Positions 1 through 8,062 of a stretch of 64,000 bases of DNA are shown piece after piece (positions within the stretch are counted from its first letter, which is position 1; each line of letters begins with the position of its first letter). The stretch is from a gamma proteobacterium SS-5 (GTDB lineage: Bacteria; Pseudomonadota; Gammaproteobacteria; Chromatiales; Chromatiaceae), in contig CP032508.2 of NCBI GenBank assembly GCA_009497875.2, positions 2,976,001 through 3,040,000 on the forward strand. The letters are read 5' to 3'. Both the position numbers and the translations under genes were made by a program. The notes beneath the pieces are model-generated. The model was not told the origin of the DNA. It did not search any database and saw nothing but the letters and a program-made list of their open reading frames with translations.

Positions 1-87
1 AATCTTTTTCTGAACTTTGCGGTCCACTTGTCCCCAATAATTGAAATCGGCAAAGGCCTGGGGCAAAAAGCTGATCTTGCGCGGCAT
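1..87 (-). CDS. YoeB/Txe-family toxin, 5' part only (runs off the window)
   Basis: The minus strand from position 87 reads MPRKISFLPQAFADFNYW and continues to the window edge. This opening matches the conserved N-terminus of the Txe/YoeB family of ribosome-dependent mRNA interferases (typically MRKISFTPQAFEDYLYW). The ATG lies directly after the antitoxin stop codon at 88-90, the usual antitoxin-then-toxin operon order. Only 29 codons are visible, so the catalytic C-terminus and integrity cannot be judged. Seen: the start and adjacency. Inferred: the RNase activity. Confidence 0.7.
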   Translation of the reverse strand, partial: MPRKISFLPQAFADFNYWGQVDRKVQKKI

Positions 88-330
88 CTAGGACTCCAGA
101 TCGGCCAACTCCAGACGCACCCGCTTGTTCGGGTCTTGCCAATCCTCCAGCGCGTACTGTATGTGACGGCGATTGGCCTCGGTGGACAGCAAATGCGTTG
201 TCGCATCCACTTCCTGCGTGGGTAACATGACAATCACTTCCACTTGACTGCCCTCGGGCAACTCTGGCGAAGAAACTTCCACCCGTCCGCCCTTGAGTAC
301 CTGGGTTTCGAGCCTTATAGCCGATAACAT
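88..330 (-). CDS. Antitoxin of the YoeB-type module
   Basis: An 80-residue protein beginning MLSAIRLETQVLKGG. I chose the ATG at 330 because GTGGAG lies about nine bases upstream; the longer reading back to 447 runs into unrelated norB-like DNA. The first 35 residues (RVEVSSPELPEGSQVEVIV) have the look of an AbrB-like or short beta-strand DNA-binding region. The acidic, helical C-terminus would wrap the toxin. Its stop codon abuts the toxin ATG. Function is inferred from the operon partner; the family was not identified with certainty. Confidence 0.65.
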   Translation of the reverse strand: MLSAIRLETQVLKGGRVEVSSPELPEGSQVEVIVMLPTQEVDATTHLLSTEANRRHIQYALEDWQDPNKRVRLELADLES

Positions 331-370
331 GCTGTTCTCCACGAGAATCTGTTTGTTGCTTGCAGTGTAG

Positions 371-649
<279 letters not shown>

Positions 650-675
650 TCCTATGATTTAGCCTATCTTCCCTA

Positions 676-785
676 AGCGGCAGGGATGCCGCCACGGAGA
701 GGACCCTAATCTGTGCTCGGAGTCTCGCGGTCCCATTTGGCCCGCTGATGGTTGAGGATATAACCGTCAGCGGGCCTTTTCTTTG
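676..785 (+). ncRNA. Possible small structured RNA ending in the terminator at 739-785
   Basis: Between the norB remnant and the octaheme cytochrome promoter lies a hairpin with stem GCGGC/GCCGC and loop AGGGAT (about 676-692), then GGA-rich sequence and a strong intrinsic terminator. A GGA in a hairpin loop resembles CsrA/RsmA binding sites. The stretch may equally be just the 3' UTR of the lost upstream operon. No known riboswitch consensus was recognised. Confidence 0.2.
739..785 (+). terminator. Rho-independent terminator
   Basis: A 15-bp stem, GGCCCGCTGATGGTT (739-753) pairing with AACCGTCAGCGGGCC (762-776) with one G-T pair, is followed by TTTTCTTT. It would end transcription from the former norB operon and insulate the promoter at 843-882. 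Confidence 0.8.
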
Positions 786-842
786 CCAAAATGGCTGGCC
801 GCTGGCTGCTGGCCGTTGAAGGCCAGTCAAAGTTCCCTCGGC

Positions 843-882
843 TTGACGCTGATCAAAGAAACGCCAGTAAAGCGGGTATATA
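843..882 (+). promoter_or_regulatory. FNR/DNR-type box and -10 element upstream of the octaheme cytochrome
   Basis: TTGAC-GCTG-ATCAA at 843-856 differs from the FNR/ANR/DNR consensus TTGAT-N4-ATCAA at one position. A -10 like TATATA lies at 877-882. The box centre (849.5) is about 41.5 bases from a start site expected near 890-891, the geometry of a class II FNR-activated promoter. Oxygen-limited or NO-responsive expression is therefore inferred. Confidence 0.75.
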
Positions 883-919
883 AAGGCAGTCCCCCGCCTG
901 CCTCACCTGGTTGTCCGCT

Positions 920-2572
920 ATGAACCTCAAACCCCTTTTCGTCTTATGGCCACTCCTCCTGTTGTCCTTCGGCCTGGCGGCCGCTGAGGATGAGAAGATC
1001 GAATACGGCGTGTCGGAATACGCCAACACCTTCCAGGACAAGACCCTCAAGCAGCACCACAATCGCCCCTCCACCGCCGATCATGGCGAATTTGATGAGC
1101 TCAAAGGCCCCTTTGCCAGCGGCCCTGAGGTGACCAAGGCCTGCCTCGGCTGTCACAACAAGGCGGGCAGCCAGTTTGCCAAGAACAAGCACTGGACCTG
1201 GGAGTACAAGCACCCGGTCACCGGCCAGCTGCTGGGCAAGAAGCACCTGATCAACGGCTTTTGCACCAACGCCCGAGGCAACGAGGGCATGTGCGCCCAG
1301 TGCCACGCCGGCTACGGCTGGAAGGATGAGGGCTTCGACTTCACCAAGCTGGAGAACATCGACTGCCTGATCTGCCACGAGTCCACCGGCACCTATTACA
1401 AGACCCCCAACAGCGAGGGCAACGCCGCCTGCTCGGTGATGTTCGAGGGCAAGCCGGCGATCGAATGGGAGCGGGTAGCCCAGAGCGTGAGCCTGCCCTC
1501 GCGCAACAACTGCGGCAAGTGTCACTTCTTCGGCGGTGGTGGCGACAACGTCAAGCACGGCGATCTGTCCTCGGCCCTGTTCAATCCGCCCAAGGCGCTG
1601 GATGTGCACATGGCCGCCGATGGCAATAACTTCGACTGCACCACCTGCCACGTCGGCGAGGGTCACCAGTGGGAGGGCAGCCGGTACCAAATGACGGTGT
1701 TCGATGCAAAGGGCACCGGCAAACCGGGCATGCCCCGGGATACCGCCAGCTGCGCCAGCTGTCATGGCCATGAGCCGCACCCCAAGGTGAATGTCAGCGG
1801 CCTGCTGCTCAACAGCCACACGGAAAAACTGGCCTGCGAGACCTGCCATATCCCCGAGTTCGCCCGTGGCGGCGTGGCCACGGTCACCCATTGGGACTGG
1901 CGCACCCAGGGCAAGCTGAAGAACGGCGAGGGCTACAAGCTCAAGGAATACACCCAGGGCAACGGCGAGCACCGCGCCACCTACAAGTCCATCAAGGGTG
2001 ACTTCAAGTACGGCGAAAATATCCAGCCGCACTACGCCTGGTTCGATGGCACCTTCAAATTCACCACACTGGATACGGTGTTCGATCCGAGCAAGACCCC
2101 GGTGGAGCTGAACTCCTTCAGCGGCCAGCCCGGCGATAAGAACTCGCGCATCTACCCGTTCAAGCGCATGCTCACGGTGCAGCCCTACGACAAGGGCAAC
2201 AACACCCTGGTGTACATGCACCTCTGGGGCAACGACGAAAACGCACTCTGGGGCAATTACGACCTGCAGAAGGCCATCAGCGCCGGCATGGCCCGCTTCA
2301 ACAAGCCCTATAGCGGTGAGTTTGACTTCATCGAGACCTACTCCTACTGGCCGATCAACCACATGGTCGCCCCCAAGGAGGATGCCCTGGCCTGCGACCA
2401 GTGCCACAGCAGCGAAGGCCGCCTGAAGGGCATCGAGGGTATCTATATGCCCGGCGTTGGCGGCAGTGATCTGGTGGATCGCATCGGCCTGCTGGCGGCG
2501 CTGGCCGCCCTGCTCGGGGTGCTGGCCCATGCCCTGTTACGCTTCATCTCTGGCCGCCGGAGGGCCCACTAA
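920..2572 (+). CDS. Octaheme c-type cytochrome, tetrathionate-reductase (OTR) family, membrane anchored
   Basis: A 550-residue protein with a signal peptide (about 1-21, ending FGLAAA) and eight CxxCH heme sites at residues 75, 125, 149, 198, 240, 278, 306 and 492. A hydrophobic segment near 518-540 followed by an Arg-rich tail suggests a C-terminal membrane anchor. Eight hemes and this spacing fit the OTR family; Shewanella OTR reduces tetrathionate, nitrite and hydroxylamine in vitro. The next gene, a cytochrome b, begins in its stop codon (TAATG), so the pair is probably a quinol-linked periplasmic complex. The ATG at 920 is chosen; a TTG at 911 is in frame and neither has a clear ribosome site. 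The physiological substrate is unknown; nitrogen oxides are favoured by the FNR-type promoter and the adjacent heme d1 genes. Confidence 0.85.
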   Translation: MNLKPLFVLWPLLLLSFGLAAAEDEKIEYGVSEYANTFQDKTLKQHHNRPSTADHGEFDELKGPFASGPEVTKACLGCHNKAGSQFAKNKHWTWEYKHPVTGQLLGKKHLINGFCTNARGNEGMCAQCHAGYGWKDEGFDFTKLENIDCLICHESTGTYYKTPNSEGNAACSVMFEGKPAIEWERVAQSVSLPSRNNCGKCHFFGGGGDNVKHGDLSSALFNPPKALDVHMAADGNNFDCTTCHVGEGHQWEGSRYQMTVFDAKGTGKPGMPRDTASCASCHGHEPHPKVNVSGLLLNSHTEKLACETCHIPEFARGGVATVTHWDWRTQGKLKNGEGYKLKEYTQGNGEHRATYKSIKGDFKYGENIQPHYAWFDGTFKFTTLDTVFDPSKTPVELNSFSGQPGDKNSRIYPFKRMLTVQPYDKGNNTLVYMHLWGNDENALWGNYDLQKAISAGMARFNKPYSGEFDFIETYSYWPINHMVAPKEDALACDQCHSSEGRLKGIEGIYMPGVGGSDLVDRIGLLAALAALLGVLAHALLRFISGRRRAH

Positions 2573-3228
2573 TGGCACTGCACCGCATTCAGGTATTTCG
2601 CATCTTTGAGCGCATCTGGCACTGGAGCCAGGCGCTGCTGATCTTCACCCTGCTGTTCACCGGCTTTGCCATTCGTGATCTGCATCGGCTGATCGACTTC
2701 CAGACCGCCGTCAACCTGCACACATTGGCGGCCCTGCTGCTGCTGGCCATCTGGATCTTCGCCACCTTCTGGCTGTTTACCACTGGCCAGTGGCGCCACT
2801 ATCTGCCCACCAGCAAAAACTTCGCCCAGGTAGCGCGTTTCTACGTCTATGGCATCTTCAAGGGCGAGCACCACCCCTATGTCAAGACCTACAGGCGCAA
2901 GCACAACCCCCTGCAGGCCCTGACCTATCTGGCGGTGAAGACGCTGATCTTTCCGGCCATCTGGATCTCCGGCCTGCTCTATCTGGCGGTCAGCTTCGGC
3001 CTGTTTGACAGCCTGCAGGCCTCGGGCGTCGGCCTGCTCGCTGACATCCACACCATCGCCGCCTTTGCCGTGCTGATCTTCGTCATCCTGCACGTCTATC
3101 TGCTCACCACCGGCCACTCCTTTGCTGAGCACGTCCGCCCCATGATCACCGGCTACGACGAGGTGGAGCTCACCGAAGAGGAATACGCCTACCTCAAGCA
3201 GGACGAGCCGCAGAAGATTCAGGATTGA
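2572..3228 (+). CDS. Cytochrome b561-type membrane subunit
   Basis: A 218-residue protein with about four hydrophobic helices and histidines positioned for b-type heme ligation (IWHWSQ near residue 17, NLHTLAALLLLAIW, and HTIAAFAVLIFVILHVYL near the end). It resembles the cytochrome b subunits of formate dehydrogenase, Ni/Fe hydrogenase and thiosulfate reductase. The ATG overlaps the upstream stop by one base. It probably passes electrons from the quinol pool to the octaheme cytochrome in the periplasm. The acidic C-terminus (VELTEEEYAYLKQDEP) is predicted cytoplasmic. Confidence 0.8.
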   Translation: MALHRIQVFRIFERIWHWSQALLIFTLLFTGFAIRDLHRLIDFQTAVNLHTLAALLLLAIWIFATFWLFTTGQWRHYLPTSKNFAQVARFYVYGIFKGEHHPYVKTYRRKHNPLQALTYLAVKTLIFPAIWISGLLYLAVSFGLFDSLQASGVGLLADIHTIAAFAVLIFVILHVYLLTTGHSFAEHVRPMITGYDEVELTEEEYAYLKQDEPQKIQD

Positions 3229-3372
3229 GCCTCATCCGACAACGCGGCCTGACAGGGAAAGTCGGATCGCGCAGCAAGCTGCCCTCCCACAGCGCCCTAT
3301 GCGGTACACCAAGCCAAGGTCTGCCACGGGTCGAGTTCAGCCCCACAGGCCTTTTCAGGGAACCGAGAAACT
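3229..3372. repeat. Intergenic DNA with a decayed piece of repeat family A
   Basis: TCGCGCAGCAAGCTGCCCTC near 3270 is identical to the interior of the family A element (compare 56630-56652). No terminal repeats remain. No gene is visible between the cytochrome b and the nirE promoter. Confidence 0.5.
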
Positions 3373-3415
3373 TTGACCTAGATCAAGGTGGCCGCACAGA
3401 CCTGATTTTAGGGTA
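3373..3415 (+). promoter_or_regulatory. FNR/DNR-type box upstream of the heme d1 operon
   Basis: TTGAC-CTAG-ATCAA at 3373-3386 is the same one-mismatch FNR-type palindrome as at 843. A weak AT-rich -10 region follows at about 3403-3410. It suggests that the octaheme pair and the nir genes are co-induced by the same FNR/DNR-family regulator. Confidence 0.7.
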
Positions 3416-3451
3416 GCGGCATTGAGATTGTAGTTGAGTGAGCGCAGGGGC

Positions 3452-4243
3452 ATGAAACAACCGGGCAAGGTCTATCTGGTGGGCGCAGGCCCTGGCGACC
3501 CCGAGCTATTGACCCTGAGGGCGTTCAAACTGCTACAACAGGCCGAGGCCGTGGTCTATGACCGCCTGGTGGCAGCCGAGATCATGGACCTGATCCCCCA
3601 GGGTGTAACCCGCATCGCCGTGGGCAAGGAGCCGGGCAATCACTGCATCCCCCAGAGCGAGATCAACCAACTGCTGGTGCGCCTGGCCCTGGCCGGGCGC
3701 AGCCTGGTTCGCCTCAAGGGCGGCGACCCCTTTATCTTCGGCCGAGGCAGCGAGGAGGCCCTGGAGCTGCGCCGCCACGCCATCCCGTTTGAGATCGTTC
3801 CCGGCATCACCGCAGCGACCGCCGCCAGCGCCTATGCGGGAATTCCCCTCACCCATCGCGGTCTAAGCCGCAGTGTGCGCCTGGTTACCGGCCACCTGCT
3901 CGAGGACCAGCCCCTGCAACTGGACTGGGCCGGCATGGCCGACGCCGAGACCACCCTGGTGATCTACATGGGCCTGAGCAACCTGGCGCAGATCATCGAC
4001 CAGCTGATCAGCGCCGGGCGCGCCGCCGACACCCCTGCCGCAGCGGTGCAGGAGGGCAGCACACCGCGCCAGCGTCAGGTCATGGCCCCGCTGGGCCAGC
4101 TGGCGCGGCGGGTGACAGAGGCCGGGCTGGAGGCCCCGGTGGCCATCATCGTCGGCGCCTGCGTCAATCTGGCCGAGGAACTTGCCTGGTTCCAGCCCCC
4201 AACCCTGGAGCAAGACCATGCCCAACGCCTTGCTGGCAGCTAG
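3452..4243 (+). CDS. nirE: Uroporphyrinogen-III C-methyltransferase (SUMT)
   Basis: A 263-residue protein carrying the SUMT signatures VYLVGAGPGDPELLTLRA at the N-terminus, VRLKGGDPFIFGRGSEE, and GITAATAASAYAGIPLTHR. It transfers two methyl groups from SAM to uroporphyrinogen III to give precorrin-2, the branch-point precursor for siroheme and heme d1. As the first gene of the heme d1 cluster it is best called nirE; a cobA-type enzyme is the alternative. ATG 3452 has AGGGG immediately upstream, with unusually short spacing; TTG 3434 is a possible alternative start. Its 3' end overlaps the next gene by 26 bases. Confidence 0.85.
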   Translation: MKQPGKVYLVGAGPGDPELLTLRAFKLLQQAEAVVYDRLVAAEIMDLIPQGVTRIAVGKEPGNHCIPQSEINQLLVRLALAGRSLVRLKGGDPFIFGRGSEEALELRRHAIPFEIVPGITAATAASAYAGIPLTHRGLSRSVRLVTGHLLEDQPLQLDWAGMADAETTLVIYMGLSNLAQIIDQLISAGRAADTPAAAVQEGSTPRQRQVMAPLGQLARRVTEAGLEAPVAIIVGACVNLAEELAWFQPPTLEQDHAQRLAGS

Positions 4244-4556
4244 CCTGCTGCTCATCTCTGGCCTGCCACTGGTCGGCCTGGCCGCCGCCGAACCGGGCAC
4301 CGGCCCCAGCCCGGCACGCCAGCTGGAGCTGCGCGCCCTGCTGGTGCAGGACTGCGGCTCCTGCCACGGTCTGAGCCTGCGCGGCGGCCTGGGCCCGCAG
4401 CTTTTGCCCGAGGCCCTGGCCAACAAGCCCGAGGAATACCTGGTGGCGACCATACTCCACGGTCGCCCCGGCACCCCCATGCCCCCCTGGCAGCACTTCC
4501 TCAGCGAGGACGAGGCGCGCTGGATCGCCCAACTGCTGAAACGAGGTTTGCAATGA
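4218..4556 (+). CDS. nirC: Small periplasmic monoheme cytochrome c, NirC-like (cytochrome c55X)
   Basis: A 112-residue protein with a signal peptide ending near residue 24 (LVGLAAA) and a single CGSCH at 46-50, followed by LSLRGGLGPQLLPEAL, typical of NirC/c55X. The likely Met ligand is in the PMPPW segment. NirC proteins donate electrons to cytochrome cd1 or act in heme d1 maturation. GGAG seven bases upstream supports ATG 4218. The gene overlaps nirE by 26 bases and nirF by four (ATGA), indicating tight translational coupling. Confidence 0.75.
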   Translation: MPNALLAASLLLISGLPLVGLAAAEPGTGPSPARQLELRALLVQDCGSCHGLSLRGGLGPQLLPEALANKPEEYLVATILHGRPGTPMPPWQHFLSEDEARWIAQLLKRGLQ

Positions 4557-5830
4557 GCTGGTTTGGATTGGTTTTAGATGGCAGTCCGCGAATAAACGCG
4601 AATGTTTCAAGCGGGACTCGGGACTCGGGACTCAGGACTCGTCTGCGGTTCCGATGGATTGCCCTGTCTGGCCTGCTGCTGGGCCTGGCCGCTCCCATTT
4701 CTGCCGACCCCCTCGCAACAAAATTGCGCGGCACCGGCGATCTGGGGCTGATTGTCGAGCGCGCCGCCGGCAGCCTGCAGCGGGTGGAGACCAGCACCAA
4801 CAGCATCCTGTCACGCATCGAGGGCCTGGGCGATCTGTCCCATGCCTCCCTGGTCTATTCCCGCGATGCCCGCTTTGCCTATGTGTTTGGCCGCGATGGC
4901 GGCCTGAGCAAGGTCGATCTGCTCGAATCCACTCTGGTCAAGCGGGTGGTGCAATCGGGCAACAGCATCGGCGGCGCCATCTCCCAGGACGGCAAGCTCA
5001 TCGCCGTGGGCAACTACGAGCCCGGCGGTGTGCGCGTGTTCGACGCCGAGACCCTGGAGTTGGTGGCCGATCTGCCCGCCACCCCGGTCAACGGCAAGCC
5101 CTCCAAGGTGGTGGGTCTGGTGGATGCCCCCGGCAACCGCTTCGTGTTCAGCCTGTGGGACGCCAACGAGATCTGGGTGGCGGACATGAGCGACCCCAAA
5201 GCGCCGCAGCTGACCAAGTTCACCGATATCGGCCGCCAGCCCTACGATGCCCTGATCACCCCCGATGGCCGCTACTACATCGCCGGCCTGTTCGGCGAGG
5301 ACGGCCTGGCCCTGCTCGATCTCTGGCAGCTGGACAAGGGCGTGCGCCGCATCCTGCCCGGCTACGGCAAGGGCGAGCAGCCCCTGCCGGTGTACAAGAT
5401 GCCCCATCTGGAAGGCTGGGCCATGGCCGATGACAAGGTCTTCCTGCCCGCCATCGGCCGCCACGAGGTGCTGGTGGTGGACATGCGCAGCTGGGAAGAG
5501 GTCGGCCGCATCCCGGTGCACGCCCAGCCGGTGTTCGTCATGGCCCGCCCCGACGGCCGTCAGGTCTGGGTCAACTTCGCCTTCCCCAACAACGAGAAGG
5601 TGCAGGTAATCGACAGCCTCAGCCTCCAGCTGATCCATACGATGGAGCCGGGCAAGGGCGTGCTGCACATGGAGTTCGAGCCCAGGGGCGAGGAGGTCTG
5701 GCTATCGGTACGCGACCTGGACAAGGTGCAAATCTACGCCACCGAGGATTTTCGCCTGCTCAAGGAACTGCCGGTGGACAAGCCCTCAGGCATCTTCTTC
5801 ACCGACCGCGCGCACAAGATTGGCTTGTGA
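4553..5830 (+). CDS. nirF: Heme d1 biosynthesis protein NirF
   Basis: A 425-residue protein with an eight-bladed propeller-like sequence lacking a heme c motif and ending KPSGIFFTDRAHKIGL, the characteristic NirF C-terminus. NirF works in the periplasm in late heme d1 formation. The ATG overlaps the nirC stop (ATGA). The signal peptide (IALSGLLLGLAAPISA) begins only at about residue 36. The preceding residues are encoded by repeat DNA: a family E piece (AGTCCGCGAATAAACGCGAA) followed by four tandem copies of a 7-bp GGACTCG unit at 4612-4641. No ATG, GTG or TTG exists between that repeat and the signal peptide, so translation must pass through the repeat. Confidence 0.85.
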   Translation: MSWFGLVLDGSPRINANVSSGTRDSGLRTRLRFRWIALSGLLLGLAAPISADPLATKLRGTGDLGLIVERAAGSLQRVETSTNSILSRIEGLGDLSHASLVYSRDARFAYVFGRDGGLSKVDLLESTLVKRVVQSGNSIGGAISQDGKLIAVGNYEPGGVRVFDAETLELVADLPATPVNGKPSKVVGLVDAPGNRFVFSLWDANEIWVADMSDPKAPQLTKFTDIGRQPYDALITPDGRYYIAGLFGEDGLALLDLWQLDKGVRRILPGYGKGEQPLPVYKMPHLEGWAMADDKVFLPAIGRHEVLVVDMRSWEEVGRIPVHAQPVFVMARPDGRQVWVNFAFPNNEKVQVIDSLSLQLIHTMEPGKGVLHMEFEPRGEEVWLSVRDLDKVQIYATEDFRLLKELPVDKPSGIFFTDRAHKIGL

Positions 5831-5841
5831 CGGGATTTAGG

Positions 5842-6020
5842 GTCCGCAAATGAACGCGAATGAACACAGATATGTAGCCCGGATGGAGCGCAGCGTCGTC
5901 CTGAGCCTGTCGAAGGGCGGAATCCGGGAGGCGGCTACACCCAGATTTTCTCTGCGTCCTCTGCGCTCCTTTGCGCCCTCTGCGTCCTTCTTTTGCGTTT
6001 ATTCGCGTTCATTTGCGGAC
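5842..6020. repeat. Family E inverted-repeat element between nirF and nirD
   Basis: GTCCGCAAATGAACGCGAAT at 5842-5861 reappears inverted at about 6000-6020, enclosing about 180 bp. The interior holds a second palindrome (GTAGCCCGGAT ... ATCCGGGAGGCGGCTAC, about 5874-5938) and half of a family D repeat (CTCTGCGTCC, about 5951-5993). Partial family E copies occur inside nirF (about 4582) and after nirN (about 11680). No coding capacity. Confidence 0.7.
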
Positions 6021-6039
6021 TAAAAAAATCATATTAACC

Positions 6040-6516
6040 ATGGCATCAACCCAGCATCATTCCCAGCTCAGCCCCCTCGACCAGCGCCTGCTGAATGAAT
6101 TCCAGGCCGGTCTGCCCCTGTGCGAGCGGCCCTATGCCGCCATGGCCGAGCATCTCGGCAGCAGCGAGGAGGAGATCATCGCCCGCCTGCAACATCTGCA
6201 GGACAGCGGCCTGATCAGCCGAGTCGGGCCGGTGTTTCGCCCCAATCGGGTCGGTGCCAGTACCCTGGCCGCCATGGCGGTGCCGGAGGAGCGCCTGCAA
6301 CAGGTGGCCGACTTGGTCAGCGGCTATGACGAGGTCAACCACAACTACCGCCGTGAGCATGAGTACAACCTCTGGTTTGTCGCCACCGCCCTGGACCGCC
6401 AACACCTGGCCGCCGTGCTGGCCGAGATTGAGCAGCGCAGCGGCATCGCCGTGCTCGATCTGCCGATGATCGAAGATTATTTCATCAACCTGGGATTCCC
6501 GCTGCAATGGTCATGA
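6040..6516 (+). CDS. nirD: Siroheme decarboxylase subunit NirD (Lrp/AsnC-like)
   Basis: A 158-residue protein with a winged-helix N-terminal half (LLNEFQAGLPLCERPYAAMA ... ISRVGPVF) and an Lrp/AsnC-like C-terminal half containing NHNYRREHEYNLWFV. That motif is typical of the NirD/NirG branch, and its His is implicated in decarboxylation. These proteins remove two acetate side chains of siroheme to give 12,18-didecarboxysiroheme. ATG 6040 follows an AT-rich stretch left by the repeat insertion; an upstream in-frame extension to 5971 is repeat-derived and was rejected. Confidence 0.85.
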   Translation: MASTQHHSQLSPLDQRLLNEFQAGLPLCERPYAAMAEHLGSSEEEIIARLQHLQDSGLISRVGPVFRPNRVGASTLAAMAVPEERLQQVADLVSGYDEVNHNYRREHEYNLWFVATALDRQHLAAVLAEIEQRSGIAVLDLPMIEDYFINLGFPLQWS

Positions 6517-7076
6517 ACCGCCCCACCCAAGGCCCCTTCGAGAGCCCGGACCCCCTCGACCTGGCCCTGGTGCAGGCCATCCAGGACGGCCTGCCCCTGT
6601 GCCCGCGGCCCTATGCCGAGATCGCCGACCATCTGCAGATCACAGAGGCCGAGGTCATCCAGCGCGTCCAGCGCCTGATGGAGCGCGGCGACATCCGCCG
6701 CCTCGGCGTGGTGGTGCGCCACCGCGAGCTGGGCTACCGCGCCAACGCCATGGTGGTTTGGGACGTGCCAGACGACAAGGTCAGCGAACTGGGCCGCCGC
6801 CTGGGTGCCCTGCCCTGCGTCAACCTCTGCTACCGCCGCCCGCGCCGTCTGCCGCAGTGGCGCTACAACCTGTTCTGCATGATCCACGGCCGCAGCCGTG
6901 AGGAGGTGCTGGAGAACCTGCAACGCCTGATCGACGAGCAGCAACTGGGACACATAGTGCATTCCGTCCTGTTCAGCACCCGCCGCTACAAACAACGGGG
7001 TGCCCACTACGGCAAGGACAGTCTGCCTCAGGCCCGCCACTGTCCGGCAACCCCTCAGGTGCGCCTGCTTGGCTAA
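6513..7076 (+). CDS. nirL: Siroheme decarboxylase subunit NirL (Lrp/AsnC-like)
   Basis: A 187-residue protein of the other half of the NirDL pair, with the L/H-type motif CYRRPRRLPQWRYNLFCMIHG. The ATG at 6513 overlaps the nirD stop (ATGA); ATG 6507 is also in frame. NirD and NirL together form the heterodimeric decarboxylase unit. The C-terminus carries about 20 residues beyond the usual end (HYGKDSLPQARHCPATPQVR), which overlap the start of the next gene. Confidence 0.8.
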   Translation: MNRPTQGPFESPDPLDLALVQAIQDGLPLCPRPYAEIADHLQITEAEVIQRVQRLMERGDIRRLGVVVRHRELGYRANAMVVWDVPDDKVSELGRRLGALPCVNLCYRRPRRLPQWRYNLFCMIHGRSREEVLENLQRLIDEQQLGHIVHSVLFSTRRYKQRGAHYGKDSLPQARHCPATPQVRLLG

Positions 7077-8061
7077 GCCCGATCAGGCCCCACTGGCCGA
7101 GTTGGAGCGCCGCCTGATCAATCGCTATCAGGGCGGCTTTCCCCTCTGTGAACGGCCCTTCGATGCGCTGGCCGAGGCGCTGGACAGCGACTCTAATAGC
7201 CTGCTGCAGGCGCTGAAGGATTTGCTTGAACAGGGCTGGCTCAGCCGCTTTGGTCCCCTGTTCAACGCCGAGCGCCTCGGTGGGGGCCTGAGCCTCGCCG
7301 CCCTGGCGGTGCCCGAGTCGGACTATGCCCAGGTGGCCGAGCGGCTAGCGCAGATGCCCGAGGTGGCGCACAACTACCGCCGCGAGCACGAGCTGAATAT
7401 GTGGTTCGTGCTCGCCACCGCCAGCCCGGAGGGCATAGATAGCGCCTGCCGCCAGATCGAACAGGCCACCGGCCTGGAGGTGTTCAACTTCCCCAAGCAG
7501 CGTGAGTTCTACCTCGGCCTCTGGCTGGAGCTGGACCAGCAGGGCGGCTGCCAGACCCGGCCCATCCCCTCGCCACAGCTGCCGGGGCAGGTGCTGGATG
7601 GGCTGGATCAGGCCATCGTCAGCGCCACCCAGGCCGGCCTGCCGCTTCTGGCCGAGCCCTACCGGGCCGTCGCCGAGCAGCTGGATTGCACCAGTGCGGA
7701 GCTATTGCAGCGCTTGGCGCGCATGCTGGAGACCGGCGTCATCCGCCGCATCGGCCTGGTGCCCAACCACTACAAGCTGGGCCTGCGCGCCAACGGCATG
7801 AGCGTGTGGAACATCGCCGATGAGCAGCTTGAGCAAGTCGGCCAAGCCATGGGTGCGCTGGATTACGTCAGCCACTGCTACAGCCGCCCCCGCCGCCCGC
7901 CGCGCTGGCCCTACAATCTGTTCGCCATGGTCCACGGCCAAAACCGCGAGCAGGTGCAAACCAAGGTGGCGAAAATGGCCCAGCGCTTCGCCAGCCAAAG
8001 CCAGGGCCACGAGGTGCTGTTCAGCAGCCAGGTCCTGAAAAAAACCGGGATGAGGTTGTGA
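7069..8061 (+). CDS. Fused siroheme decarboxylase subunits NirG-NirH
   Basis: A 330-residue protein made of two Lrp/AsnC-like decarboxylase modules. Residues 1 to about 150 are of D/G type (HNYRREHELNMWFV); about 170 to 330 are of L/H type (CYSRPRRPPRWPYNLFAMVHG). In Pseudomonas these are separate nirG and nirH genes; here one chain carries both, analogous to the NirDL fusion of Paracoccus. The TTG at 7069 is chosen because CAGG lies nine bases upstream and it overlaps the nirL stop; no ATG is near, and an upstream ATG at 7000 lies deep inside nirL. Confidence 0.75.
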   Translation: MAKPDQAPLAELERRLINRYQGGFPLCERPFDALAEALDSDSNSLLQALKDLLEQGWLSRFGPLFNAERLGGGLSLAALAVPESDYAQVAERLAQMPEVAHNYRREHELNMWFVLATASPEGIDSACRQIEQATGLEVFNFPKQREFYLGLWLELDQQGGCQTRPIPSPQLPGQVLDGLDQAIVSATQAGLPLLAEPYRAVAEQLDCTSAELLQRLARMLETGVIRRIGLVPNHYKLGLRANGMSVWNIADEQLEQVGQAMGALDYVSHCYSRPRRPPRWPYNLFAMVHGQNREQVQTKVAKMAQRFASQSQGHEVLFSSQVLKKTGMRL

Positions 8062-8062
8062 A

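Noticed and set aside
944-2530. 528-residue open frame antisense to the octaheme cytochrome
   Set aside because: A shadow of high-GC coding on the other strand; no family features, while the plus strand has eight CxxCH motifs and an FNR promoter.
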